DNA of 64,000 bases from Coptis chinensis (Eukaryota > Streptophyta > Magnoliopsida > Ranunculales > Ranunculaceae). Positions 1 through 11,277 of this stretch are shown here, in pieces. The DNA lies in NCBI GenBank assembly GCA_015680905.1, contig CM027378.1, positions 41,637,001 through 41,701,000 of the forward strand, given 5' to 3'. The translations under genes and the position numbers were made by a program. Within the stretch, counting starts at the first letter, position 1. Every line of letters begins with the position of its first letter. The notes under the pieces are model-generated. The model did no database searches and was not told the origin of the DNA. It saw nothing but the letters and a program-made list of their open reading frames with translations.

Positions 1-1234
1 CAGCATCCACTGATATATCTTGATCTATATCCAGGCCTAACTCTCTGGAACTATAACAGAAAATTCAAATATCTTCTCAGATTAATTACGTCGATGGATT
101 GAAATGTCTGTTTCATTTCTTTAGCGGACTAGCGGGATGCTATAGGTTCCAAATTTTTATTGTTTTTGCATGAATGCCATGTACGTAGTTATTATGTACT
201 AGTTTATGGATTATTATTTACGTATTAGCCTAGAAATATGCATGAATCATGTTCATACACTTGTAAATATTTATATACGATTAACTGGACATGAATTGCA
301 TATTAATGTATATATACATATAAATGGTATTGTTTTGCATGGTTATCTATCTTTCTACGTATAAGTGTCTATTGTTACATGTTTAGTATTTCTCTACGTA
401 TAAGTACACGTCCTTGTATAATACTTTGATTTTGTCAAGAAAGAGGAGAACATTCCAACGAGGGTTAAATCCTGAGTTGGGCAAGTTGTTTCTAAACCCT
501 ACGGGTTGAAGCTGCTCTCTATATGACACTCGCAATCTCAATGAGTATTGCCGAAATCGAATTATTATGCAATACAAGAGTCGTATTTTAGTTTATGTAT
601 AATACGTTGCATGTTTAGTTTTAGCATTGTCATATTTATCTGCGTCCGTATACTATATTCGCATGTTAATGTATTTAGATACGTATGAGTGATTCAAATT
701 TGCCTGTTACTGTTGATATACGTCTATGTAATATCGATTTACAAATTAGCATACATATATGTATTACTGATGTATATTTGCCTGTACGTATCGAAGTATT
801 TATCGATGATACAACCTTGCCTATTCATATAGCTATACATATGAGTAGAGTATCTTCACATGCTACTGCATCTAGTATTGTATGAGTAGATCGTATTTGC
901 ATGCTTGTACTTTCACCCTTGCATAAATCTTAAAAAAAAAAAATTAAGAACGACCTTGCATAAATTTTAATTCCATAAATCTTAATCATATTCCAACGGT
1001 GTCTAGGAAACTTGAAAGATCGAGGTTACCTAATTAGAACCGTGCTTGCATGGAAAGCCTCCCTCATATCTCTCTTGTAACCTGGCCGTTGGTTTATACA
1101 CACGTATTCCTCGCTTCACTGCTACATTAGCAGCAGCTTAGGCCTACGTTGTTAAACTCTAATACTTCAAGAGAATCATAAAACTCAAGTAATTATAAGT
1201 TCCTTCTGTAAATTAGATCTAATTTTATGCTTGC
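1..1234 (+). other. 5' leader of element A (noncoding)
   Basis: No ORF of note. The last ~280 bases (from about 960, including a GTGTCTAGGAAACTTGAAAG block) align with the leader of element D around 35340-35500. Both leaders hold an A-rich tract just before this block (about 931-943 here, 35213-35287 in D). Similar length in D (about 1.2 kb from primer-binding site to gag) suggests A's left LTR ends very near or just outside base 1. I see no primer-binding site in the first bases. Confidence 0.7.
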
Positions 1235-3218
1235 ATGAGATTACGGTCTGGTTCCACTAAAGAATTTGAACATACCTATCATCAAAAAAAATACGATCGG
1301 CAATTACGTAAGTTCTCACCTAAAACTTGTTCTTCTTCTGTTAATTACCTTCATCAAGATCCTTCGTCGCCATTAACTTCTGTCGTTATGGACGACAATC
1401 CTCCACTAGCTGAGAAGCCCCTGTCGGACTTCTATACTGCATTATAGGAAGGACCTTCTTCCTGCATCAAACTTGAGGACATTGTCTGTGATTTTTGTAT
1501 CCCACCAAATGTTTTTAGTTTGTTACCTATGTATCATGGTTTGGATCACGAAAAACTGTACAATCATCTTCGTAGGCTTTAACAAGTGGCCACAACATTT
1601 CACCATCCAGCCGTCTCTAAGGAACAACTCTTGCTTTGGCTATTTCCATTCACTTTAGCAGAAAAAGCGTCAATTTGGCTTGCAGGACAACAGCCACAAT
1701 CCATAGACACATGGAATAAACTTGTTCAAGCTTTCATGCTTCAATTTTACACTCAGAAGAAAACAACTGAAATGCTTCAGAAAATTCAATTCTTTCGTCA
1801 AAATCCTCATTAATCCTTTACGGAAGTATGGAGTCGCTTTACTGATCTTCTTTTAGAATGTCCTCATCACCAACTAGACAAAGCCGTCCTTGTTTGTTCC
1901 TTCTTTAATGTACTTTCTGATCATCAAGAAGAAACTCTTGATATAATGAACGGCGGTTGCTTCATGGACAAAGGAGCTACTGAAGTATATACTTTTCTTG
2001 AAAAACAAGCGATAAAAGGTACACACTGGGGTAACACTGAATTGTCTACGTCATCAAAGGATATTGTTACAAAAGCTACATCTATTTTTGAGGTAAAACC
2101 CGATCCTGAATTAAAAAATTTGATAGAATCCGTAACTAAAAAAGTAGATGCCCTTGCAGTTCAAGTAAACGATCAACTACCAGAATAGGTTATGAACGTT
2201 GACACCTCCCCATTTGTTCTTTGTCTTAGTCCTGACCATCCTGATGCATATTATCCCTTGTTATATGCTTCCTCTACTCAACCATCGGAGGAGGCATTTG
2301 CATTCAACATTCCTAATGCACCTTGGAAACAACATCCGAATTTCGCTTGGTGCCAAAATAACCAACAGCTGGGGGCTCCTTCAGGTTTCACTAATCCACC
2401 AGTTCGACCAACAACAACTTTATTCCTTACTGCCAAGGAAATAATCAGCAATACCAACAAAGTCAGATTCAATTTCAAAATACTTCTGATGCTAACTATC
2501 AAACCAACCGCAGCCTTGTTCCAGCCAATCCAAATCCCAACTATAATCAACAACTTCTTAGCAATAATCGTGATCTAGTACCTGTTGCACAACCTGTGCC
2601 ACTCATTATGGATAGGACAAGCGAGACTTTCTTAGCCTACATGAACAAGCAATCTCAATTTTAACGTCTATCCAACAATCTCTTCAACAATTGGCGCAAG
2701 TAAAAAGTCAAAAAGGCGTGTTTCCTGGACAAGTAGTTCCAAACCCTAAGCCAGCAAACACGGCCTTTGAACTCACCAATGCACCTGGTACAAGTACTCC
2801 CAACCAAGGTGAGGTGCACGCAATCACTACTCTTCGATCTGGAAAAACTGTAGACAATCACATACATATGCCAGATGATCAACCAAAGGAATTCGATGGT
2901 TCCAATGAATCTATTTCCCATAATGAACCTACGGGGGATTCACCAAATACAACAAAGTCAACATCTCAAAATTTAGGAAACAAGCAAGAGGACCCCTTTG
3001 CCAAATTCCGCCCTAAGGCACCGTTTCCTGCATGCTTGACAAAGAATAAACTTGATGAGAATTTTGATGAAATTCGAGAGACTTTTCAGAATTTGACAAT
3101 CAACTTACCTTTTCTCGATGCCTTAAAGCTATTGCCAAAACATGCAAAATTGCTGAAAGATATATGCACCACAAAAAGGAGAACTATTGTTCCTCAACAA
3201 GCGTTCCTCACCGAATAG
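1235..3218 (+). pseudogene. gag: gag pseudogene of element A
   Basis: The start MRLRSGS is shared with D (35598) and B (11843). After an in-frame stop at 1445 the frame resumes with the retrotransposon gag domain: LLWLFPFTLAEKASIWLAGQ, then WNKLVQAFMLQFYTQKKTTE, then the MNGGCFMDKGATE motif at about 1948. A CLSPDHPD-type remnant of a zinc knuckle lies near 2220-2250. The C-terminal part (2691-3218) has FPGQVVPNPKP, ITTLRSGK and FRPKAPFPACL, all matched in D. In active elements this protein forms the cytoplasmic virus-like particle. At least three stops or frameshifts (1445, 1811, 2186, 2664) make it nonfunctional. Confidence 0.88.
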
Positions 3219-6200
3219 TTTCCATCCATCACCGAACATAATGGTATAGTCAAATACAAGGACCCTGGTAGACCAACGGTTCCATGCACCTTAGGTGACA
3301 AATATACGACTACTGCACTACTAGACCTAGGAGCTAGTGTGAACTTACTTCCATATTACTTATTTAAACAACTAGGTCTTCATGAGCTGAAACCTACCAC
3401 CATGACTCTACAGTTAGCAGATCGTTCCATTAAGTATCCAAAAGGAATTGTGGAAAACGTCCTTGTAAAAGTCCAAGACTTTTTCTATCCTGTAGACTTT
3501 GTTATTTTAGATATAGAAGTTGCACGTGATTCCATTCCTATCATCTTAGGACGTCCGTTCCTAGCAACTGCTAATGCTCTTATTAAATGTAGGAATGGTT
3601 CCATGACCATGTCCTTCGGAAATCTTTCGGTCGAGGTAAATGTGTTCAAGATGATGAAACAAATTCCAGAGCCTGACATTGATGGTAAGGTGAACAGGGT
3701 TGACAACATTGTGCAAGAGTATTTAATAAACTCTTTTCCTGAAGATGAAGTATACCAATTTCTTTCCTTTAGTGATTCTAAATTTGAGAACGATGATTAT
3801 ACACAAGAAGTAAACGAGTTATTAGAGTCAATACCATTATTTGACCCTACGACCGTGATGTCCAGTGACTTTGATGAACATCAATCTGTTTACTCCATGG
3901 AAGACGACTTTCCTCAAGAATTTTTAAAACCCACTCCACCCGCCCCTGACTTAAAACCTATTCCTTCGGAATTAAAATACGTACATCTTGATCCAGATGG
4001 TAGTCATCCAATTATTATATCATCTCAATTAACTGACGATCAAGAATCCCATTTAATAGATGTCATTCAACAACACCATTCTGCTATTGGATGGTCCCTC
4101 GATGACATTAAGGGCATTGACCCTAGTGTATGCACCCATCGCATACATCTTGAAGAAAATGCTAATACGTCCCGTGAACCGTAACGTCGTCTAAACCCAA
4201 CCATGAAAGATGTGGTACGAGAGGAAGTTTTAAGATTATTTGATACGGGTATTATTTACCCTATCTCCGATAGTGTTTGGGTGAGTCCAGTACATGTTGT
4301 TCCAAAGCAATTTGGCATTACAGTTGTACGCAATGATAAAGATGAATGCATCTCCACTCGTATTCTAGTGAAATGGCGAATATGCATTGACTATCGCAAA
4401 CTTAATGCAGTCATTCGTAAGGATCACTTTCCACTGCCCTTCATCGATCAGATGCTTGAACGGTTAGCCGGTTATGCATATTACTATTTTCTTGATGGTT
4501 ATTCAGGATATTTTCAGATAGTCATAGATCCTGCTGATCAAGAAAAGACTACGTTCACCTGTCCTTTTGGTACATTTACACATAAACGAATGCCTTTATG
4601 TTGTAAACAGATTGATCGATCATTTATCAAATCTTGAAAACAGATTGATGAACATCAATCGTTCATCAATCTGTTTACTCCAGTGACTTTGATCGATCAT
4701 TCCTCAAGAATCTTTAATCCTTTTGGTACTTTCCAACACTGCATGCTTCACATTTTCAGTGATATGGTTGAACGTTTTATAGAAGTATTCATGGACGACT
4801 TCTCAATATATGGATATTCTTTTGATAGCTGTCTATCAAATCTTGAAAAGGTCTTTACACGTTGTGAAGAGAAAAATCTTGTTCTTAATTGGGGAAAATG
4901 TCATTTCATGGTTACAAAAGGAATAGTTTTAGGACATATCATTTCAAAAGATGGAGTCGAAGTCGACAAAGTTAAGATAGAAAAAATTGCTTCACTTCCT
5001 ATACCAAAAATAGTTCGCGACATTCGCGCATTTTTAGGACATGTAGGTTTCTATAGGAGATTTATTCAAGATTTCTCAAAGGTTGCTCAATCTTTAACCA
5101 ATCTCTTGCTTAAAGATGCCATTTTTGAGTTCAGTTTCAATTGCAAACAAGCTTTTGAGACTTTAAAATCCGCCTTAACTACCGCTCTCATAATTCAACC
5201 ACCTGATTGGTCTAAACCTTTTGAATTAATGTGTGACGTGAGCGACTATGCTATTGGAGCTGTACTAGGGCAACATCGAGAAGATAAGCCAATTGTCATT
5301 TACTACGCGAGTAAAACCATTAATGAAGCTCAACGTAACTATACCACCACTGAGAAAGAGTTTCTCGCCGTTGTATATGCCTTGGATAAGTTTCGTCCTT
5401 ACCTAGTGGGTTCTTCTACAATTGTCTACACTAACCATGCGGCGCTTCGTTACCTATTAGTGAAAAAAGATGCAAAACAGAGGTTAATCCGATGGATTCT
5501 CCTTCTGCAAGAATTTACTCTAGAAATTAGAGATAAAAAGGTTATAAAATATGGTTGCGCACCATTTATCAAGACTTGTCGCTGATGTTGATACCGATAC
5601 CGAACCTATCTGTGATTCCTTTTCGGATGAACACTTATATTCTGTTTTTTTCGTCCCCTTGGTACGCTGACATAGTAAATTACTTAGTTACCGAGGAAGT
5701 CCTTTCATCTTGGTCTCGTAATGACCGAAAAAAGTTCTTATCCACTGTGGAAATTTTATTTCGATGATCCCTACCTCTTCAAGTATTGTTCGACCAACTA
5801 ATAATGCCGTGATTCCATTCCGGGAACACAATGACGTGTTATCCTTCTGCCATGAACAATCTTGTGGTGGTCATTTTAGTGTTAAGAAAACAGCGGCCAA
5901 GGTTCTATAATGTGGATTTTATTGGCCAACACTATTTAGAGAAGCACATGAACATTGCAAAGCATGCAACTGCTGCCAGCAGCTAGGACACATTACTAAA
6001 CGCAATATGATGCCCTTAAATCCCATTTTAATTGTGGAAATCTTTGATGTATGGGGCATTGACTTCATGGGTCCCTTTCCAAATTCTCATGGTTTCCTAT
6101 ACATACTGGTAGCAGTTGACTACATGTCAAAATGGATTGAGGCATTGGCATGTCGTGCTAATGATCACAAAACGGTCCTTTTGTTCGTAAAGGAAAATAA

Positions 6201-6909
6201 TTTCTCTCGATTTGGCATTCCAAAAGCTATAATTAGTGATGGGGGAAAATATTTCTGTAATAAATTTTTTGAATCATTAGTAAAGAAATATGGAGTCACT
6301 TACAAAGTGGTAACTCCGTATCATCCTCAAACCAGTGGCCAAGTAGAAATCTCTAATAGAGAGATCAAATCTATTTTGGAAAAAAACTGTTAATCCATCT
6401 AGAAAAGACTAGTCTCTAGGTTTATCTAATGCCTTGTGGGCATACAGAACAGCTTTTAAGACACCTATAGGGATGTCTCCTTATTGCCTCGTTTTTGGAA
6501 AACCTTGTCATCTGCTGGTTGAACTTGACAATCGTGCTCTATGGGCCATCAAAAGCCTCAATTATAATACTAATACGGCAGGCGCAAAGAGAAAATTGTA
6601 GTTAAATGAGCTTGAGGAAATTCGGAGTGATGCCTATGATCTCTCGAAATCCTATAAAGCCAACATGAAAAGAGTGCATGACAAACACATATTGAGAAAA
6701 GATTACACATTTTTTCAGGAAAATTAAAAACTCGATGGTCTGGTCCTTTCATTGTCTCTGCTATCACCCCTTATGGGGCTATATCTTTGAAAAACTTAAA
6801 TGATGACAGCGAATTTCAAGTAAATGGCCAACGCGTTAAACATTATCATGAGTTGCACTCTCCAGATGTGGAAGAGACTCTTCTCAAAGATCCAGTCTAC
6901 ACAGACTAA
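3219..6909 (+). pseudogene. pol: pol pseudogene of element A (protease-RT-RNase H-integrase)
   Basis: Domains in order: aspartic protease with LLDLGASVNLLP (DLG at 3324-3332); reverse transcriptase with KWRICIDYRKLNAV near 4370 and the YxDD-type box FMDD at 4788-4799; RNase H with [18 protein letters not shown] near 5355; integrase zinc-binding HHCC remnants (about 5850-5990), catalytic core GIDFMGP (about 6055), SDGG (about 6238) and QVE (D-x35-E spacing), then a degraded C-terminal domain ending near 6909. Lesions: filler DNA in RT (4608-4720), stops and frameshifts near 4184, 4637, 5585, 5767, 5910 and 6393, an RNase H Asp replaced by Asn (YTNHAA, about 5427), and a deletion near 6715 that removes part of the integrase C-terminus. 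Confidence 0.9.
4608..4722 (+). other. Patchwork filler with a perfect 16-bp inverted repeat inside RT
   Basis: The stretch replaces the conserved GLCNAP region between KRMPL and [15 protein letters not shown]. It contains a perfect 16-bp inverted repeat (4638-4653 and 4661-4676, 7-nt loop). It also contains four short blocks, GATGAACATCAATC, CATCAATCTGTTTACTCC, CCAGTGACTTTGAT and TTCCTCAAGAAT, that all occur at 3861-3920 of the same element. This looks like template-switch filler at a repaired break. Confidence 0.75.
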
Positions 6910-6959
6910 TAGATTCACTGGTGTACTTCTTTCCATGTGATATAAACAGGGAAAGTACG

Positions 6960-7072
6960 CCATTAGGGTAGCCGGGCCCTCTTCTATTTTCTTTTCTAAA
7001 AATCCCTAGAGTGTGTGGTTGCAAGCGCCGGAACCTTAGTCCACAAAAACTCTACTTCAAAACTGAGTATAA
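6960..7072 (+). promoter_or_regulatory. Conserved post-pol leader of element A
   Basis: Noncoding block between pol and orfS. It has GTAGCCGGGCCCTC, GAGTGTGTGGTTGCAAGCG and GGAACCTTAGTCCAC. The same three blocks occur in D (41265-41345) and, slightly altered, in B (15173-15222), although B lacks the pol genes before it. Conservation outside coding sequence suggests a cis function such as a splice acceptor for a subgenomic mRNA or a translation or processing signal. The exact role is inferred. Confidence 0.55.
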
Positions 7073-7417
7073 ATGTCTTTTGTTAATCGAGCAAACGTGT
7101 CTTCTGGTAAACAATGGGTACCAAAAGTTTCAACTCCTTCCTCCTCTTCCCTTTTCTATTCTCTTCCTCGCGATCTTCAGCTCGTTATTTGGTGTAAATC
7201 TCACCCATCTCGAATAGGTAATGGTCGTAGTACTTTTGCTCGAAAGCAACGTGCGAAAAGGATTGGGTGGTGTATGAATTGTCAAACACCTTTCTGTCCA
7301 GGTCTTGATCTACTATCCGATATGAGTCGGTATAAGGTATATTATTGTCTGACACCAGCTCAGCAGGATAAACTTCGTCGTCGTCCCGTTGCTCCCATAG
7401 GTTGGGATTCGTCTTGA
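7073..7417 (+). CDS. orfS of element A: conserved small Cys-containing protein, unknown function
   Basis: The ORF is open for 114 codons from ATG 7073 to TGA 7415. It directly follows GAGTATAA, and D has the same ATG context at 41371. The protein is basic in its middle (GRSTFARKQRAKR) and has IWCKSH, GWCMNCQTPFCPG and VYYCLTPAQQDKLRRR, so C-x3-H and C-x2-C pairs could bind zinc. It ends GWDSS. The D copy is about 70 percent similar by eye over the same length. It lies 160 bases after the pol stop. I do not recognise a named family. It is the only A ORF in this region still open end to end, which fits past selection. Expression is unproven. Confidence 0.6.
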   Translation: MSFVNRANVSSGKQWVPKVSTPSSSSLFYSLPRDLQLVIWCKSHPSRIGNGRSTFARKQRAKRIGWCMNCQTPFCPGLDLLSDMSRYKVYYCLTPAQQDKLRRRPVAPIGWDSS

Positions 7418-7508
7418 GGACCTGACGTTAAAAGACTCACATTCGTCTCGAGGATATGATGTTAAAAGACTCACATTCGTCTTGAGGATCTGACGTTAAA
7501 AGACTCAA
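7407..7508 (+). repeat. Triple 34-bp tandem repeat at the orfS stop codon
   Basis: There are three head-to-tail copies at 7407-7440, 7441-7474 and 7475-7508. The unit begins ATTCGTCTTGAGGATCTGAC and ends AAAAGACTCAC. The first copy contains the orfS stop codon. GTCTT and AAGAC within a unit can pair. D has three 33-bp copies at the same site (41706-41804), and B has two diverged copies (about 15085 and 15455). Confidence 0.85.
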
Positions 7509-8429
7509 CTTGTTTATACTCGTGTCTTTTATTTTCACCTTTGCACTAAGTATTGTGCACAAAGAGAGTCATGATATGCAACATCGGATGGTCCCTCATT
7601 CGCACGGGCAATGGATTTCACTAGGCTAACCCCGAATAGTTTTCTATTTGATGACAGTTCGGGGCGGTTTGAGGCTATACTATATGTACTAAGGGTAATA
7701 TTATTATTAGACCATTGCACACTGATCAGGGATGGTACCGTCCTGAACCCTAGGCCCCCAAAACATAAAGGTTAAGCCACAGTCTGGCTGGATTGGGTTC
7801 GCCCTAGAGCCGACATGACAGTTGCCTGATTTTACAGTAATGATTTTCTTCTTGAAGTCTGGTGTTATTGACACATTCATCTCCCCTTGTACATTTGTAT
7901 ATAAAATTTGTAAATAAATAAAGACTTCTTTAAAAAAAAAAAAAAAAAAAAGCGTTTTGTTTTTACAAAATTCAACCCCCCCAAATAAAAATAAAAAGGT
8001 TTGAATATGATTTTGTCATATTCCAGTGGATGGCATTTTTAATGCCGATCATTTTGATATCTCATTCTTTCAATTTGGAGTTAAAACGAATCGAAATTCC
8101 ACGTTTGAAATTTCAGGACATTTCGAGACATAAGGGGAATTTCTGGAAATCATTTGGGCTTGGGCCAAAAATTAGAACCTGACCCAATTCACGAGTCCGG
8201 TCACAAAACCCAACCCGCGGGGCAACCCACGCGTTAGCCTCCCATTTCTTCCCCCCAAAATTCCGGATCTTGCTCCCCCTCAAACTCCGTCGCGCACGCG
8301 GCATCCCAGGTCCAAATTTGACCAACGCACGCGGGCATTAAACCACCGATTCGTCCAATTTTTTTCCACCACCATCCCCTCACTCCGCGCAACCAATATT
8401 TACCCTTAGAAACTCATCTCGATAATTCT
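7509..8429 (+). other. Noncoding spacer between orfS and ORF1 of A, with conserved blocks
   Basis: No credible ORF. 7540-7850 aligns with D 41830-42130 (GCACGGGCAATGGATT, GGGCGGTTTGAGG, GATGGTACCG, AGCCGACATGACAGTTG). An A-tract follows at 7931-7951, at the same place as D 42219-42248. A second conserved box, TGCCGATCATTTTGATATCT (about 8045), is matched in D (about 42293) and B (about 15744). The last 300 bases are GC-richer and lead into ORF1. Confidence 0.6.
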
Positions 8430-9449
8430 ATGGTTGGAAATCGGAGAATCACAGTTGAGAGAAATTTTACAAATCTTTATAATTCCGGCATGTTTCATCC
8501 TTTTCTTTATGAGGAAATTGCTAGCAGGGAGTGGGACTACCTTTTGCATCGAATTCCAGCTCATTACTCCGAAGATTTAGTGTTGAAGTTCTATAACAAT
8601 GGAGGTTTTCGGGGGAATGAGTTTTGGATTACGGCGAATGGGTTGGAACGTGAACTCATGTTGGAATTGATATCGACTACGACGAATATTCCAATCAACT
8701 CCGATAGTCCGACACTGCTGATTTTGGAGCATCCGAATGCAATGGAGTTAATGTTTGACACGCTTCTCGAGGGCAAATACAATGCTACCTCGAACTGTGT
8801 GTACCAGCACTCGCTCAGACGTAACCAACTAGCCGTTACTCAATGGTTGGCTTACAACGTCATTGGAACTTCAAAGACGTCTGACGTGAACAAGACATTC
8901 TTACACCTGTTGTGGATCCTCCAGGAGAAGAAGGATACCTTCTGTATAGTCCATTTCCTGGGCCATGTTCTTACGACTGCGTCAAACAGGTCAGCTCCTC
9001 TTGCTGTACTTGTTACACAAATTATGCTTAATTTAAGGTTCTAGTCCGCTAGTCCTTTAATGCAAACAAGGTCTTTCGAAAATTTTGCAATTTTCGAGAC
9101 TTGTGTCATGGATCACTGGGACCCTATAGCAAGAGATGATATTGAGCGTGATAACGTACCTCCCCCTCCTCCTTCACCACCCAACTATTTTAATGAGGAT
9201 ATCATGTGCCGAATCAGCACTCCCATGGAAGCTTTGAGACACATGAACACTAGCATGCGCATGCTGTTTCTTTATCAGGAAGAGATGCTTGCTTCCTAAA
9301 ATGACTTCCAGCAAGAAATGCGTAATCGCCAAGGCCGTTTCCAGAGAATGATGATGGCAAATCAACGACAATTCCAAGATGAACTGCTACAGTCTTTAGG
9401 CCACATTCCGACCCGGTCCATTTCGGCCGAGTTAAATCGTGGCCGATGA
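8430..9449 (+). pseudogene. ORF1 pseudogene of element A (accessory protein downstream of pol)
   Basis: About 340 codons with one frameshift near 9045 and one stop at 9297. The N-terminal core reads NLYNSGMFHPFLYEEI, then YSEDLVLKFYNNGGF, WITANGLERELM, NQLAVTQWLAYNVIGTSK and FLHLLWILQEKK. The C-terminal part is rich in Gln, Arg and Met and may form a coiled coil. It is the counterpart of D ORF1 (42664) and paralogous to ORF2 (23050). The core resembles the domain annotated as putative plant transposon protein, often found after pol in Athila-type elements. No signal peptide or transmembrane segment is visible, so calling it an envelope protein is not supported. Function unknown. Confidence 0.75.
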
Positions 9450-9869
9450 CGTAGAAACCCTAGTTCATATTCTGCTGACCCGGAGGATTCCCAGTAGCTG
9501 TTTATTTCCGTTGGTTTCGAAATGACTATGTCATTTATTTCCCTTATGCACTGCATTTCTATATTTTCTAGTGATGAAAAATTATATATCGTTTGATTTC
9601 TCATAATTTTGTATCTCCAGACAGTTTTAATGAGAAATTATTTATGTTATGCAATTATTGTAATTCCTAATATATTAGTTTGTTCCTTGATGCACTGGGT
9701 CTACTCTCTAAGCCCAACTGTCAAAACCCAACGGACTGATCTAAATGGTCAGATACCCAACGGTCAGATTTTCCATTATAAAATCCAACTCTCCTCATCC
9801 ATTTTCACTCATCCCATTCTCTCACTCTCCACAGCTTTATCTTCAGATATTATCTTTTCATTCAAAACA
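9450..9869 (+). promoter_or_regulatory. Spacer with internal promoter-like box in element A
   Basis: This is noncoding. Repeats of the type AACGGTCAGA occur near 9731-9770 and are followed by a TATA-like box TATAAAA at 9777-9783 and a CT-rich stretch. The small hydrophobic ORF starts at 9870, 87 bases after the start of the box. Element D has the same arrangement (repeats 44158-44255, TATAAATA 44268-44275, ATG 44367), and B keeps TATATAAA at 17770. I infer an internal promoter. Confidence 0.5.
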
Positions 9870-9876
9870 ATGAATC

Positions 9877-11265
9877 TGATAAGAGCCCAAAACTGTAGTT
9901 TTAACCCCTTAATAATCATACTGTTAGACCAATTATGTGAATAATAAGTAAGAGTTAATAATGATTACGTGTTTTTATGCATTTCAGGCTTCAAAGTCCA
10001 TTATAATGCGTAAATGTGCCACTTTAGCGAGATAAAGGAGCAAAAGTCACAGAACTTCCTAATGCCATATCTTTGGACTCAGACCTTGGAATTGGGCCTA
10101 CCTTATGTCAAAACGACCAGCTCGGAAAGAGCTTTGCAATGGTCCAAGCCTTGACCCAGTCAGAGGAGCAGAAGTGGACGAAAAGTCTATTGAAGCCGAA
10201 TCTAGCTGAAGAGGCCTTTTTGGACTGAAAGAATTGGGTTTTGGGCCCGATTCTCGGCCCAAAACATGGCTCCAAGCCCATGCACGATTTTTGGATCTGG
10301 ATGTATAAAAACAAAAGCTTAGCTCTTTGTTAATGGTAGATTAATTAGTAGAGAATTAGGGTTCATAGCTTAGAATAGAAAGTAGCCATTAGAATAGCTT
10401 CTAGATCTAGATTTAATTGTTTTAATTAAGTTTAGTTCCATTTAAATTATTGTATTAGATTAAACCTTTGAATCTTGCTTTTCAATTTGATTAGATCAAT
10501 AAAGTAGTATTTTTTATCAATTTCGATTTTGTCATTTCCAATTCTAGATCTAATTTCAATTCCTCGTCTTATTTCATTTTAGTCATTAAATTAGATTTCA
10601 TTATTGTTTAAATTAAGTAAATTTCGAATCTTGATAGTATGTTTAGTTATAATAATATGGGAAATGATGTTTTGATGACTCAAGGCTAAAACCTCCATTA
10701 GAGGGGTTGATGAAGCCTTGATGAAGACTTAGTTGTTTAGTATAGAATTGGTTGTAGAATCTATTCCACTCTAGAAGGTCGGTGTTTAAGCCATGAGAAT
10801 GGGTGGACGACCTCACATGCTAGTTAGTATCCGTAGGAATGCCATGAACACTAGGGATTAGAACTCGAAATTCTCGCCGTGAACGGAGAATTGAGATACA
10901 ACATTCTACGCTAGGTTGTTAAGTTGGAGTCGAGGTGGATTCAATTCCCTCTAATCCTTTATCTAGATTCAAAACAATCATATTTCCATAGCATTAAGTA
11001 GTTTAAATTCAAATAATCAATTTCAAATTGCATCGTAGCATAACATTTAAGTAAAGCTCTCATTGACTTAAGACTGATTTCTTAGACTTAGAAAACAATC
11101 CATGCTAGGGAACTAGGAGTGGAACGAACTTCCTACTCCACTTAGTGCAATTTGCATCGAGTAGAAGCTTTGATAATTGAGACTCGTAAAAGTCCAGTTT
11201 TAGTTTACTTACGGATTGAATTCATCGCTCATTTCAGAGGTAAACTATTCATTTTACATTTATCA
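9877..11265 (+). repeat. 5' LTR of element B
   Basis: 1389 bp, TGATAAGAGCCC...TTTATCA. A TATA box (TATAAAA, 10304-10310) marks the probable U3/R border region. Upstream lies a Gly/Pro-codon-like palindromic patch TTGGGCC...GGCCCAA around 10240-10262. The sequence matches the 3' LTR and, in reverse, the solo LTR at 55782-56975. Confidence 0.92.
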
Positions 11266-11267
11266 AA

Positions 11268-11277
11268 TGGCGCTGCC
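11268..11277 (+). other. Primer-binding site of element B (tRNA-Asp type)
   Basis: TGGCGCTGCC starts two bases after the LTR. It matches the complement of the plant tRNA-Asp 3' end (TGGCGCCGTTGCC) if three bases are deleted. D has the fuller TGGCGCCGCTGC. Confidence 0.65.

Noticed and set aside
685-885. 66-codon ORF in the leader of A
   Set aside because: No counterpart in the leader of D; AT-rich chance ORF.
7407-7508. CRISPR-like array
   Set aside because: Direct tandem units with no spacers, in a plant retrotransposon.
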